Positions 28,653 to 38,328 of a DNA stretch of 64,000 bases are shown one piece after another. Both the position numbers and the translations under genes were made by a program. Every line of letters starts with the position of its first letter. Positions within the stretch are counted from its first letter, which is position 1. This DNA is from Bacteroides sp. Its GTDB lineage: Bacteria > Bacteroidota > Bacteroidia > Bacteroidales > Bacteroidaceae. The stretch is taken from positions 47,182-111,181 of the forward strand of contig NZ_JAQVBV010000016.1 of assembly GCF_028690125.1 (NCBI RefSeq). The letters run 5' to 3'. A model generated the notes under the pieces. The model saw only the letters and a program-made list of their open reading frames with translations, did no database searches and was not told where the DNA came from.

Positions 28653-29050
28653 AGCTTCAGCATTTCACCTCTATTATTCTTTCCATCAGCCCGATAACTC
28701 ACATGAATCCAGCTAAAGTCATTCTCATTGATTAGCTGATCAAAAGGAAGATGCTTTCGGATGAGCTCGAAAAGTTCCCTGTTGCCTTCTTTGGTCCCGG
28801 CATAAATATCAGCAGCTTCACCTTTCATGTGTTGGCTATTATAAGCTCCTCCTACAGCTCCGTTCAAGTCCTTAGACCTAAATCCTGAGTTGATGATGAT
28901 AGGTCTTTTGAATCTCTCTCTTAGAGGGTCTAATACGTTATCCACTAAAGCCGTTAGCGAATCAATTTGCTGTTGATTCGGCTTGTTATCTATTCTCCGT
29001 ACCTCTGCTACATTAGAACGACACAATTCTTTTAATGTAAAATGTTTCAT
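28649..29050 (-). CDS. Peptidase M15 family endolysin
   Basis: 133 residues. Zinc ligands H74 and D81 in 'SQHMKGEAADI' and H116 in 'WIHVSY', plus 'INSGFRS', are the D-Ala-D-Ala carboxypeptidase / L-Ala-D-Glu peptidase motifs (Peptidase_M15_3 type). It cuts the peptidoglycan stem peptide at the end of the lytic cycle. No signal peptide, so release depends on the holin encoded just upstream (4-nt overlap). Confidence 0.92.
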   Translation of the reverse strand: MKHFTLKELCRSNVAEVRRIDNKPNQQQIDSLTALVDNVLDPLRERFKRPIIINSGFRSKDLNGAVGGAYNSQHMKGEAADIYAGTKEGNRELFELIRKHLPFDQLINENDFSWIHVSYRADGKNNRGEMLKL

Positions 29051-29529
29051 TTCTTTTCCTCCTCTTTAATCATATCTTTTTTCAAGTATTCACCCAAAGC
29101 CTCTATTATCTCAGCCGGATCAGTTTTATGTTTAGCTATTTCAGCCGCAAGGGCAGCTACCTCTTTATAATCCCCCTTTACTTTTTCATCTGCCTTCTCA
29201 TAGATTGACTTCAATTCAACCAATGAGATACCTAAAGCTCCAAGCAATGTAACCACAGGGAAAATCGGTATAGACCAACCATAATACCCATCTAAATACC
29301 ATACCCCGCTCATCTGCATTACGTCAATTACTGTCAGAGCAATTAGAGCGTTATAATACCTGGCTATCTTGTCAATAGTCTTTTTATACATGAAGCTGGA
29401 ACGTACCTCACCACGCAATTTCGCTTTTCGTATTCCACTCCAAAGATCAGCCAGTATCATAATAAATACTTCTATGTAGATGCCAAAAAGCATCCAGCCG
29501 ATGACAAACAATTCATTTAGTCCTTTCAT
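29047..29529 (-). CDS. Phage holin-like membrane protein
   Basis: 160 residues. Three hydrophobic segments (about 8-28, 60-78 and 88-108) with 'ADLWSGIRKA' after the first, typical of the Bacteroides phage holin_4-like family, and a charged C-terminal tail. Expected to form the inner-membrane lesion that frees the endolysin. First gene of the holin-endolysin-spanin cassette. Confidence 0.78.
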   Translation of the reverse strand: MKGLNELFVIGWMLFGIYIEVFIMILADLWSGIRKAKLRGEVRSSFMYKKTIDKIARYYNALIALTVIDVMQMSGVWYLDGYYGWSIPIFPVVTLLGALGISLVELKSIYEKADEKVKGDYKEVAALAAEIAKHKTDPAEIIEALGEYLKKDMIKEEEKK

Positions 29530-29665
29530 TTTTATTCTGTTTCTTAATTTGTATTACTAATATCACAGGCATTTTGTAGCAATGAAGTGATGTTATTTTT
29601 ATTTGTTTAACTATTCCAAGTGCTAATTATCTACTCTAATTGCTTTAGATACATATTATGTAAGT

Positions 29666-29699
29666 AAGCCGTCCAACTGTTAGAGCAGGACGGCTTTTT
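29666..29699. terminator. Hairpin between tail-fibre accessory genes and the lysis cassette
   Basis: AAGCCGTCC / GGACGGCTT, 9-bp perfect stem with a 13-nt loop. The T-run (TTTTT) follows on the plus strand; on the minus strand, in which the genes run, only TTACTTAC follows. May act as a weak terminator or mRNA-stabilising stem. Confidence 0.5.
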
Positions 29700-29708
29700 A
29701 CACTTTCA

Positions 29709-30002
29709 TTAAGCAGGTAATCCAGCTTTCACCTCTGTAAGAATAGCTTCGAACATTACAATGTGAGGTGCTATTTCTACATTAGCCGGAAAATTCATTG
29801 ACTTATTACCGTTCTCAAAAGACATATATCCGGCATAGTTACGCTGTTCATTGACTTCAACCTTGTTGATATTGCACGTTAAGCGGTGCAATTCATTACC
29901 GTCATATGAGTAAGTCACTTGATACTCATACTCTCCGCTTCTTGCAATTGCTTCTACTTGTGTAGTTTTTGAATTCTCTGTTAAAACTTTACTTGTTGTC
30001 AT
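29709..30002 (-). CDS. Phage hypothetical protein (97 aa)
   Basis: Not recognised. Mostly beta-strand-like pattern ('EYEYQVTYSYDGNELHRLTCNINKV') without a signal peptide or membrane segment. Sits between the fibre gene and the lysis genes, where tail-tip or fibre-accessory proteins are common. Followed by a 179-bp gap containing only the hairpin at 29666-29699. Confidence 0.65.
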   Translation of the reverse strand: MTTSKVLTENSKTTQVEAIARSGEYEYQVTYSYDGNELHRLTCNINKVEVNEQRNYAGYMSFENGNKSMNFPANVEIAPHIVMFEAILTEVKAGLPA

Positions 30003-30006
30003 AATC

Positions 30007-30282
30007 TTACTGTTTTTGATTGTTAATACTATCTAGTTTTTCATATACACTTTTCTTGATGAAAGCTAGGAACTGTCCCACATCCATGTACTTGCGAATG
30101 ATTGCTGCTTTTTCCTCGTCTACTTCGACCTCACCTTCTTTGTATATCGTTTGAGCGAAATCGAGTTCGCCCAGATCAGGAGTGTTTTTGTAGATCGTGT
30201 TACCTAACTCTTTGCTCACATCGAACGTACTGTTGTTCCCTTCGATGTCTGTTGTTTCAATTTTTCTAAAGTCTATTTTCAT
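30007..30282 (-). CDS. Phage hypothetical protein (91 aa)
   Basis: Not recognised. Starts 'MKIDFRKIETTDIEGNN', a form seen in small phage proteins that follow fibre genes; acidic middle and helical C-terminal half. 4 nt from the next gene, 23 nt after the fibre stop, so part of the late operon. Could be a fibre chaperone; that is a guess from position. Confidence 0.65.
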   Translation of the reverse strand: MKIDFRKIETTDIEGNNSTFDVSKELGNTIYKNTPDLGELDFAQTIYKEGEVEVDEEKAAIIRKYMDVGQFLAFIKKSVYEKLDSINNQKQ

Positions 30283-30305
30283 TGTTGTACTATTTTGATT
30301 ATTAC

Positions 30306-33300
30306 TTATTGATAATATGAGCTATATAATATACCGTCTTTAAACTCGAGAACACAGGTTCGTGTGCTACCATTGACCCAGCAGTGAGCTACACTAAGAG
30401 TAAAATCTTTCCCAATCACACCATTAACTTTGATACGACCTGTCAAGTCTATAGCGTAATCAGATGCCCTATTCCCAGTACGTATAGATAGCCCGGTCTG
30501 GGTAAGACCGCCCGATGTATTAATCATTACAGTACCTAATCCATTCATCGGTCCAGTTCCTGTTGGTACTTTTGTGGAGAAATAAGCTGTTACCAAATCA
30601 TCAGCTCCGGTTGAACCGGGAATAGCCTTTCCAATACTGACGTATTGTGATGTGGATTCTAAGATAAGTCCATCGGGTGCTAGCGTGAGCTTATCTCCGT
30701 TACTAGACGCTCCGATTGAGTTAGCTGTTATCTTAAAACCTCCGATAGTACCCTTTATAGCCGCTAAATTCTTTGCTACCAAAGTATCGACATCGATCAG
30801 GCTTGTTTTAATAAATCCGCCCTCTATGATCGTAGAATCTAGCTTCGCCTTGGTTACCATATCCTGATAAGCCATGCTTTTGAGCGAAGCTTGTAAAGCG
30901 GTCAATGTTTCATTTGCGCTGTTGGCGGCAGTCTGAGCGGAAGCGGCTTTTCCGTCAGCGGTATTAGCAGACCTTTGAGCCGTCTCCGCTGCACTTTGTG
31001 CGGTCGCTGCGTTGATTCTCGCTTTATCCGATATAGCATTAAGCAAATCAGTACGGGCATCGTAGTATGCTTTGAACTTGGCACGGAAGTCTGTGCCGGT
31101 TATATTCGATGTTGTAGTCAGTGAAGACAACAAAGGACTGATATACGTGCTTAATGCTGTATAAGTGGTTCCATAAGTTGTTTTTGACACTCCGAATTTA
31201 TCAGCCGAAGCATCATTTTTTACCTTTTCGGATATGATTACGTCCCATTCTTTTTTTGTCTGCTGTTTTTCTAACGGAGTAAGTTTGTTGTCATTAGCGA
31301 TATCGGATAATAAACTATTTGCAGAAGTAGCACTATTTTTAGCTTCATTGGCTGTAGTTTGAGCAATATTCGCGATATCTTTTGCGGCATCTGCTTTCGT
31401 TGTTGCATCTGTAGCCGCTGCGGAAATAGCTGCGTTTTTGGCTGCATCAACATACCCAGTTGTGGCTTTCGAGTTGATAGTAGTTTGTGTCGCCGAGTCC
31501 ATCGACGAGAAAGTGACCTTTCCTGTAAAATCAATCTTTTTGCCGAATACAGAAATTCCGAAACCGTCAAGTGTGATTTGCGATTTGATACTATCCTCAG
31601 TCGGTCGCTGTTTTAAATCCACAATGGGAGGTGCTACTTCGGTTTTAAGATAAATTGTTTGACTGCTAATTGTAAAAGCTGCCGTGCACAGATTAATATA
31701 CGCTCCGGTGTCACCTTCTACCGTTACTTTATACTTAGAACCGCCGCGGACATAGATATATTCATAGCTGCTATTACTCATTTGACCAATGCTACCAATC
31801 GGGAAAACGCTAGCATACCTGTAAGCATAATCAAGAATTGTTCTTTGTACTTCAATTGTGTCCCAGCCACTAGCGTTTGTACTCCATTTACATAAAACTG
31901 AAAGGCCGTCAGGATGTGTACCCCAAGTTGGGATACCATAGGAAGATGTTAAAGTTCTACTTACAGTTATCACATATAAAGGTATATAAATACTCAAAGA
32001 AATAGTTATCGGATAATATTTAGTTTGGTCCAATCCGGTTGCATCGACTACTACCTCAGTACGTTTCGCGGCATTCGCCGCAATAGTCTCTGTTTGACTG
32101 CTTACAGTAGCACGTATAGCGTCAGGAGTAATTTTAAGTTCAGCATCCTTCTTCCAATTGCTCAATGCAGTAACTTCCGTTTGTGAAGCCTTTAAAGATA
32201 TGCTATCTTTTAAAAGATTAATCCCGGTTTCGTAAGTGGTTTTGGTAGTGTATTTGCTCTCTGCATCTGCGATATAATCGACCTCCGCATCGGTAACGTC
32301 ATAGACGGTTGCATAAGATACATACCAAGTGACAGGAGCGCCAGTTGTAGGGGCGGAACCGTAAGCTAATGCAAAATAATTAATCGCGCCAAATGTACCA
32401 GATGCGCCACAATTGACCTTACAAGCGTATTCCGTCCATTTTCCAGTACCCGCTTGTGATGTTAGCCACTTGTAGGTTCCACCTGTGCCATAAGGATTAT
32501 AATGATACCGGATGTAGCGCCCGATGGGAATATTTGCAATAATGCGAACAACGAATATGGCATTAGCCCGAGACTGAGTTGCAAACGAAAAGCCGGCTAT
32601 ACGAAAGTCGGAAGAGGAACTCCACGAAGTGGCGACAATTTTCAACGCTCTTCCGTGAGAGTTAGGGCATCCAGCTACGGTTTCAAAGATCTGGGTGCTT
32701 CCGCTTAAATATGGTCCTATACTGTTATGACTATTAGCAAACGTCGGGTCACGATATAACATCTTCCCCTGACTCATAGCAGTTGCTAATTCCGCCGCAT
32801 TGCTTGCTACTGCGGTTTTCTCTGTTACTTCCGTGACTTTAAGAGTGATTTGATCCGCTTTGGCATTGATCTCACTTTGTTTTGTCGTAACGGATTGTAA
32901 AACCACTGCGGATGCATCGGCGCTATTTTTAGCGTTCGTCGCAGAGCTAGCGGCTTCATTCGCTTTAGTCGATGCGGTACTAGCAGAACCGGATGCAGAC
33001 GTAGCAGATGTTCCGGCGGCTGTAGCCTTTTGCCCGGCTGTTGTAGCCGATCCGGCGGCGTTGTTGGCAGAGGTAGCGGCTTCCGTAGCCTTTTTAGTAA
33101 CTTCAGTCACCTGTAATGTGATACCACTTGCCGTCTGGTTGATTGAACTTTCCTTTTCAGTGATAGTGACAAGTTTAGCGGCTGCATCATCGGCGGACTT
33201 CTTCGCATTCGTCGCAGATGTAGCCGCCTCACCTGCTTTAGCTGAAGCGGTAGAAGCGGATGAACTGGCAGACGTAGCAGAACCAGAAGCAGAGGACGCG

Positions 33301-36300
33301 CTATTAGAAGCGTCAGTGGCTTTCTGTCCGGCGGTAGTTGCGGAAGTGCCCGCATTAGTCTCGCTCTTCTTTGCATTTGTAGCGAATATAGTCGCTTCGC
33401 TTACTTTAGATGATATCTGCCCTTCGCGGATTTCGAAGTTAGTTTCAACAGTAGTAATTCTGTTTTCAACATCTTCAGGTGCGGGGGTCCAATCGGTTGC
33501 TTTGTTGCCGGACTCCAACTTTATCCATTCAAATGACCAACTGTCAGTAGCATCGGTATTGCCCTTTAGAAAAATTCCTATTGTCCGTGAACTAGTTCCT
33601 AACGGTACTTTAATAGTTGCTGAATAAATTTCACTATCCTCTTTTAACAAAGTGTAACCAGCCAGACTAGACCAATTAAACCATATACCAAAAAGCCTAG
33701 TACCTGGTATATTTCCTTTTATCGTTACGGTCAATTCTTCGCCTACGGTGAAATCTCTTGTAGCGGTCCAAAATCCGATATTATATGCTGTACCGGATTT
33801 AGATATCTTACTGTCCAAGAGCAAGTTTCTTCCGCCGATCTGTAAATTATCAAGGTTATTCTGAGCAGTATCAGCAAGTTCTTTCGCTTTTGCTGATATA
33901 GCGTTGAGCAAGTTTGTCCTAGCGTCATAGTAGGACTTGAACTTGGCACGGAAGTCTGTGCCGGTTATATTCGATGTTGTAGTCAGTGAAGACAACAAAG
34001 GACTGATATACGTGCTTAATGTAGTATAAGCGGTCCCGTATGTAGCCTTTGACACTCCGAATTTATCCGCGGAAGCATCGTTTAAGGGCTTTTCGGATAC
34101 GATTATATCCCATTCTTTTTGGGTCGATTGTTTTTCAGAAGGGGTGAATTTGTTGTCACTGGAGATATCGGACAATAGCGCATTAGCACCGTTGGCACTC
34201 GTCACAGCTTCATTAGCCCTTGCTTGGGCGGCACTGGCGGAGGAAGCGGCGGCATTAGCCGTAGTCTGAGCTGTACTTGCAGCACCGGCAGCGTCAGTCG
34301 CTTTCTTCTGTGCGTTGTCAGCAAGTGTCTTGGCGGCTGAAGATATAGCGTTGAGCAAATTGGTACGGGCGTCATAATACGCCTTAAATGTAGAGCGGAA
34401 GGTAGCTCCTACGATGTCCGAAGTAGTTGTTAAAGATGAAATTAGGGGTATAAGATATGTATTGAGCGCGTTGTATGCGGTATCATAAGCGATTGTAGCC
34501 ACCCCAAACTTAACTGCAGAAGCATTATTTAGGGGTTTCTCGGAAACAATAGTATCCCACTCTTTTTTGGTTTGTTGCTTCTCAATAGCTGTTAGTTTAC
34601 TGTCGCTAGCAATGTCTGAAAGTAAGGAATTGGCAGCGTTAGCACTACCGGCAGCGGCAGTTGCGGCGCGTTGGGCGTTGCTTGCGGCAGTACCTGCGGC
34701 GGTTGCGTCACGTTGGGCATCAGCGGCAGCGGTGGAGGCACTGTTTGCTTTGGATTGCGCAGCATCGGCCAGATCTTTGGACTTTGCTGATATGGAGTTT
34801 AAAAGGTCTGTACGGGCATCGTAATACGCTTTGAATTTTGCTCTAAAGTCAGTTCCGACTATATCAGAGGTTACTGTTAGATTTACCAACAGCGGGGTGA
34901 TATACGTGCTTAAAGCTGTATATGCTGTGGCATAAGCAGCTTTAGAAACAGCATACTTATCGGCTGAAGCATCATTCTTGACCTTCTCTGAAATGATTAT
35001 TTCCCATTCTTTTTTAGTCTGTTGTTTTTCGGAAGGGGTCAGCTTGCTGTCGGAAGCGATGTCGATGAGTAAGCCGTTTGCGCCATCGGCACTTTTCTTT
35101 GCATCAGTTGCGGTGGTCTGAGCTGCGTTAGCTGTATTCTGGGCTGTTGCAGCTGCGGCATTTATGGTATTAAGTTCGGATTCAACAGACTTGCCGGATC
35201 GAAGGATGAATACGCCTTTCAGGTAGACATTCGTTCCGTAAAATCCGGAACCGGACAATACACCAAACATCGCATCGGTTATGCCGGAAAGTTCTCCGGT
35301 ACGAGTGATTAACTTACCAACAAGTGAATAAGAATTGATACCTGCATAATCATCCCGATAAGGTGCGGTGTCACCGACCGCACAGTCTATTTGTGCTTTC
35401 TGACGGGCTACGTTAGTACGGTTACCCAATACCGCTACATCGTCACCAACTTCGGGTGTTGCGCTTCCGGCTTCACAATCGGTTTTGGATAGGTTGAAAT
35501 AACCAACTTCGGCAGATGTTACCAGTCGCCAGTAACGTTTGATTTTCGTTCCGGTAAATGACTGACAAATGACTTGATCGTTTTGTACGAAGTCGTCAGT
35601 ACTATCGTGTTCGCATTTCCAATATGAGCCGCCATCGACAACCTTTGTTAGCTTGCCACCCGCCGCAGAACGGATAACTATACCGCCTTGATGCGTGATT
35701 TTCTGAACAACTAACTCAAATACGGAGAATATCTTTCGCACCGTGAGGTTGTCAATCTCCATATTCCAGTCGCCGTTCAAGGCTTTGTATATCTTCATCC
35801 CTTCACCTGCAAAACCAGAAACGAAGGATTCGGAGGATACGTAGTCTTTCACGACCGTACCCATAAGGGTAGCGACATGAGAAACATTCAAGTCGTATGT
35901 TTCCGCTAAAGCCTGAACAAGCAAATTAAGAGTAGTAGTCTTACCTGATACTACTGCATTCTTGCCTTTAATGGTTTCTTGTGCTTCGATATCCTGCCCT
36001 GCAATCTTACCGGAGGCTGTCAATGTATCAGTTGCGATGCCATTCTTAGCAGTAATACCATTATTGGCTTTAAATACTTCTTCGGAGGTGGCTCCTTGCT
36101 CGAAAGTGATATGACCGGCGGCTTTGTCGTCGTTGTTTTTGCTAATAAATCGAGAATCTGAATTTAGAGCAGAATAAACATTACGGTTTGTCGGAATAGT
36201 TTTGTCATTAATTCCAATAACATATACTCCGCTTCCATTTCCTGTATAGGATTGTCCTTTATAAGTAAGAGATTCTACTTTATCCTCAATCTCACCAAGT

Positions 36301-37823
36301 CGTGAATAAGAGGCTGTTTCCCCCACTGTATAAATAGGCGAATCGTAAGGGATATCAAGGTTATACTCAAATCCGATGATACGGGATTGGCGGCTACCAG
36401 TCTCAAAGAAGGCTTCATTGATAAGATTTACTTTGTCTCCAGCTTCAAAGAGTTTTAGAGCACCATCTTTGTTAATCATGCGATCAGACATCATCTTGCA
36501 ACTGTAAGTAGACGGGTCTATCTTTGATTTCTCAACGTACTTTCCGGCTTTTTCCTTTAACTCCTTTTCGGCATCGGGAACCATGGCATCAGATACGAAC
36601 TTGGTATCAAAGCCTGACAAGACGTAAGTATCGCCAGCCTTTGGAATGAGCACGTCACCGGGCAATGGACGCCCATAGTCTTCATTGCGTACAATCTCCC
36701 ATACTTGCGCGAGTGGGTTCCAAGAGCCGTCCTCATTCTTTTCCGGTTGGGCTTTCTCGCCACCTTCTTTGTCGTATGGGTTGAAGGTAACAGCAAACTC
36801 CATTCCGTTTAATGCTCCGGATTGGAAGATGATTTTCAGTTCTTGACCTTCGAGAACATAATCCTTTGAGAAAGTAATACCACTATCTTTGAATCGGTAA
36901 GCATTCCATTTCTTGATAACGTCAGGTTTACCTTCTTCTTTGATGATATCGGTGTACTCATGGGTGACAACATTCGATACCGTACCTATACGCTTGGGGT
37001 AGACATCTTCGAACACTACTATATCCTCGATGGCTTCTTCGGTGCTCATGTCAGGATAAGCATCAATGTATGGAGTATCGACAGGAAGCATCAACCTTCT
37101 TTGAACTACACCATTCACAACTACACTTTCATCAATAGGTCTGTAATTAGTAGGTATGTTTCTTGTCGAGCCAAAAGCGTAGACACGGGTAGCGTAGCTG
37201 GTTTGGCTATCGCTTCTTTCCATTGTATCTACGTTGTCACCAAGATTGAAATCAACAGCAGAACCGTATTCGCAGCGTCCGAAATGAATTACACTATCTG
37301 TCACCCACCATTCACACTCCCAAGCTTGGGCTAAAGAAGAAAGGGCATCCAGTAAATTAACACTATCGTAAGACATCAACTTGGCTGAATTATCTACCGT
37401 ACTGTCTATGTCAAACTCGAATTCACTTTCTCCATATTTGTAACCAAGAGCTTTGAGATTGCGGAGAAAGACATCCATCTGGACATCCAGCGAAGCGGTG
37501 CGATTCCAAGACGCTTCCTGCCCACCTGTTTCAGGGGCGAATTTGAAGATTTTGTTTTTCCACTTCCAGTAGTAGGCATCAAGTCTCAGTTCGTAGTCAT
37601 AACCGGCTGTCGAAGTGTTAAATGTGGGCTTCTGTAGATCACACAGTTCAAATCTTCCGAAGTTACAGTCCACATAATCCCCTAACTTGAAATGAATAGG
37701 TTCTTCAAGAGAGAACTTCAAGGTGATATAGTCCTCTTTCATTAAGAGGAACTTACGTTTACTGCCTTCATTTATCGGAGTGGAGAAACGAATATTGCCG
37801 GATGTGTCTTTGATGTCTATCAT
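30306..37823 (-). CDS. Giant tail hub/fibre protein (2505 aa)
   Basis: The ATG at 37823 (MIDIKDTSGN) is preferred over a TTG 13 codons upstream that lies inside a terminator. Residues 1-520 are a tail-hub/endopeptidase-like region ('FKLGDYVDCNFGRFELCDLQKP'-type start). The rest is a long fibre: four copies of a ~105-residue unit with 'KLTPSEKQQTKKEW' and 'YYDARTDLLN', long Ala/Ser/Thr-rich coiled-coil stretches, and two carbohydrate-binding-like beta domains (the first ending 'KATDWTPAPEDVENRI'). The C-terminal ~200 residues probably carry the tip. Likely binds the cell surface, capsule or glycans. Among the longest phage proteins in Bacteroides; receptor unknown. Confidence 0.88.
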   Translation of the reverse strand: MIDIKDTSGNIRFSTPINEGSKRKFLLMKEDYITLKFSLEEPIHFKLGDYVDCNFGRFELCDLQKPTFNTSTAGYDYELRLDAYYWKWKNKIFKFAPETGGQEASWNRTASLDVQMDVFLRNLKALGYKYGESEFEFDIDSTVDNSAKLMSYDSVNLLDALSSLAQAWECEWWVTDSVIHFGRCEYGSAVDFNLGDNVDTMERSDSQTSYATRVYAFGSTRNIPTNYRPIDESVVVNGVVQRRLMLPVDTPYIDAYPDMSTEEAIEDIVVFEDVYPKRIGTVSNVVTHEYTDIIKEEGKPDVIKKWNAYRFKDSGITFSKDYVLEGQELKIIFQSGALNGMEFAVTFNPYDKEGGEKAQPEKNEDGSWNPLAQVWEIVRNEDYGRPLPGDVLIPKAGDTYVLSGFDTKFVSDAMVPDAEKELKEKAGKYVEKSKIDPSTYSCKMMSDRMINKDGALKLFEAGDKVNLINEAFFETGSRQSRIIGFEYNLDIPYDSPIYTVGETASYSRLGEIEDKVESLTYKGQSYTGNGSGVYVIGINDKTIPTNRNVYSALNSDSRFISKNNDDKAAGHITFEQGATSEEVFKANNGITAKNGIATDTLTASGKIAGQDIEAQETIKGKNAVVSGKTTTLNLLVQALAETYDLNVSHVATLMGTVVKDYVSSESFVSGFAGEGMKIYKALNGDWNMEIDNLTVRKIFSVFELVVQKITHQGGIVIRSAAGGKLTKVVDGGSYWKCEHDSTDDFVQNDQVICQSFTGTKIKRYWRLVTSAEVGYFNLSKTDCEAGSATPEVGDDVAVLGNRTNVARQKAQIDCAVGDTAPYRDDYAGINSYSLVGKLITRTGELSGITDAMFGVLSGSGFYGTNVYLKGVFILRSGKSVESELNTINAAAATAQNTANAAQTTATDAKKSADGANGLLIDIASDSKLTPSEKQQTKKEWEIIISEKVKNDASADKYAVSKAAYATAYTALSTYITPLLVNLTVTSDIVGTDFRAKFKAYYDARTDLLNSISAKSKDLADAAQSKANSASTAAADAQRDATAAGTAASNAQRAATAAAGSANAANSLLSDIASDSKLTAIEKQQTKKEWDTIVSEKPLNNASAVKFGVATIAYDTAYNALNTYLIPLISSLTTTSDIVGATFRSTFKAYYDARTNLLNAISSAAKTLADNAQKKATDAAGAASTAQTTANAAASSASAAQARANEAVTSANGANALLSDISSDNKFTPSEKQSTQKEWDIIVSEKPLNDASADKFGVSKATYGTAYTTLSTYISPLLSSLTTTSNITGTDFRAKFKSYYDARTNLLNAISAKAKELADTAQNNLDNLQIGGRNLLLDSKISKSGTAYNIGFWTATRDFTVGEELTVTIKGNIPGTRLFGIWFNWSSLAGYTLLKEDSEIYSATIKVPLGTSSRTIGIFLKGNTDATDSWSFEWIKLESGNKATDWTPAPEDVENRITTVETNFEIREGQISSKVSEATIFATNAKKSETNAGTSATTAGQKATDASNSASSASGSATSASSSASTASAKAGEAATSATNAKKSADDAAAKLVTITEKESSINQTASGITLQVTEVTKKATEAATSANNAAGSATTAGQKATAAGTSATSASGSASTASTKANEAASSATNAKNSADASAVVLQSVTTKQSEINAKADQITLKVTEVTEKTAVASNAAELATAMSQGKMLYRDPTFANSHNSIGPYLSGSTQIFETVAGCPNSHGRALKIVATSWSSSSDFRIAGFSFATQSRANAIFVVRIIANIPIGRYIRYHYNPYGTGGTYKWLTSQAGTGKWTEYACKVNCGASGTFGAINYFALAYGSAPTTGAPVTWYVSYATVYDVTDAEVDYIADAESKYTTKTTYETGINLLKDSISLKASQTEVTALSNWKKDAELKITPDAIRATVSSQTETIAANAAKRTEVVVDATGLDQTKYYPITISLSIYIPLYVITVSRTLTSSYGIPTWGTHPDGLSVLCKWSTNASGWDTIEVQRTILDYAYRYASVFPIGSIGQMSNSSYEYIYVRGGSKYKVTVEGDTGAYINLCTAAFTISSQTIYLKTEVAPPIVDLKQRPTEDSIKSQITLDGFGISVFGKKIDFTGKVTFSSMDSATQTTINSKATTGYVDAAKNAAISAAATDATTKADAAKDIANIAQTTANEAKNSATSANSLLSDIANDNKLTPLEKQQTKKEWDVIISEKVKNDASADKFGVSKTTYGTTYTALSTYISPLLSSLTTTSNITGTDFRAKFKAYYDARTDLLNAISDKARINAATAQSAAETAQRSANTADGKAASAQTAANSANETLTALQASLKSMAYQDMVTKAKLDSTIIEGGFIKTSLIDVDTLVAKNLAAIKGTIGGFKITANSIGASSNGDKLTLAPDGLILESTSQYVSIGKAIPGSTGADDLVTAYFSTKVPTGTGPMNGLGTVMINTSGGLTQTGLSIRTGNRASDYAIDLTGRIKVNGVIGKDFTLSVAHCWVNGSTRTCVLEFKDGILYSSYYQ
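31012..31314 (-). repeat. Fibre repeat unit, distal copy
   Basis: Encodes the fourth 'LLSDIANDNKLTPLEKQQ ... YYDARTDLLNAIS' unit. A stretch of about 77 bp starting at 31081 is identical to the copy starting at 33949, while flanks differ, pointing to recent conversion between copies. Confidence 0.85.
33865..35074 (-). repeat. Three tandem fibre repeat units
   Basis: Units at about 33865-34182, 34316-34624 and 34764-35074 encode the same ~105-residue module separated by Ala-rich coiled-coil linkers. The modules share the EKQ-TKKEW and YYDART motifs and differ by scattered substitutions. Confidence 0.85.
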
Positions 37824-37844
37824 AACACACCAAAGGTCGGAAGT

Positions 37845-37875
37845 AAAAAAAAGAGTGCCCAATTTTGAGCACTCT
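37845..37875 (-). terminator. Terminator upstream of the fibre gene
   Basis: Minus strand AGAGTGC / GCACTCT with a 10-nt loop, followed by eight Ts. It separates the distal-tail gene from the fibre gene within the late region, and lies directly downstream of the inverted repeat at 37881. Confidence 0.85.
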
Positions 37876-37880
37876 CATAC

Positions 37881-37902
37881 ACAACAATACAACAACTGTT
37901 GT
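37881..37902 (-). promoter_or_regulatory. 22-bp phage inverted repeat, copy 1 (one arm mismatch)
   Basis: Minus strand ACAACAG-N8-TTGTTGT flanked by TTT on the left and GTAT on the right. Member of the family TTTACRACAA-N8-TTGTYGTGTAT; 58 nt before the fibre start. Confidence 0.7.
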
Positions 37903-37905
37903 AAA

Positions 37906-38325
37906 TTAATCCCGTTTAGTAGGGTTCGGCTCTTCAAATTTCGAAGAAATCTTTCCAAAAGTTCTATCTATACTCTGGGCGTAAGTGATACTTTTGCCGA
38001 GATAATTCAAATAAAACACCTCGTTATTTACTTTTGGTATTTTAATAACTACACTTCCCTTGTATAACTCATTATAGAAAGCCTTTTTCTTTAATTGAAA
38101 ATCAGGTTGCGAATCACCCGTTATTGTAAAAGATAGAGTTAGTTCGCGATAATCAATTTTTGCATTACTTGTTATCACACGCTTTCCATGCTCAAGGCGA
38201 CTTTCATTTTGAATATACTCTTTCATGGGAGACGAAGCACCCAAAGCATCCAGAAAGTTGTCGCCCATATCGACACCCCATATATTATAGGCATCTTTTC
38301 CATTTATCAATAAATCTCCTGTCAT
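37906..38325 (-). CDS. Distal-tail-like phage protein
   Basis: 139 residues. 'LLINGKDAYNIWGVDMGDNFLDALGA' at the start and 'LTLSFTITGDS' in the middle resemble the N-terminal half of Dit proteins, which form the hexameric ring joining the tail tube to the tip. It lies between tape measure and fibre, the fixed place of Dit in siphophages. 3 nt after the tape-measure stop on the transcript. Shorter than full Dit proteins, so the galectin domain is missing. Confidence 0.72.
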   Translation of the reverse strand: MTGDLLINGKDAYNIWGVDMGDNFLDALGASSPMKEYIQNESRLEHGKRVITSNAKIDYRELTLSFTITGDSQPDFQLKKKAFYNELYKGSVVIKIPKVNNEVFYLNYLGKSITYAQSIDRTFGKISSKFEEPNPTKRD

Positions 38326-38328
38326 AAT

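Noticed and set aside
32860..33627. A 255-codon plus-strand ORF opposite the fibre gene
   Set aside because: It mirrors the Ala-rich repeats of the fibre (GC-rich codons antisense to Ala/Ser/Thr), contains no recognisable protein features and has no promoter; a shadow frame.
30306..37823. Diversity-generating retroelement acting on the fibre gene
   Set aside because: No reverse transcriptase gene and no template repeat were seen in the window; repeats in the fibre are ordinary modular duplications.
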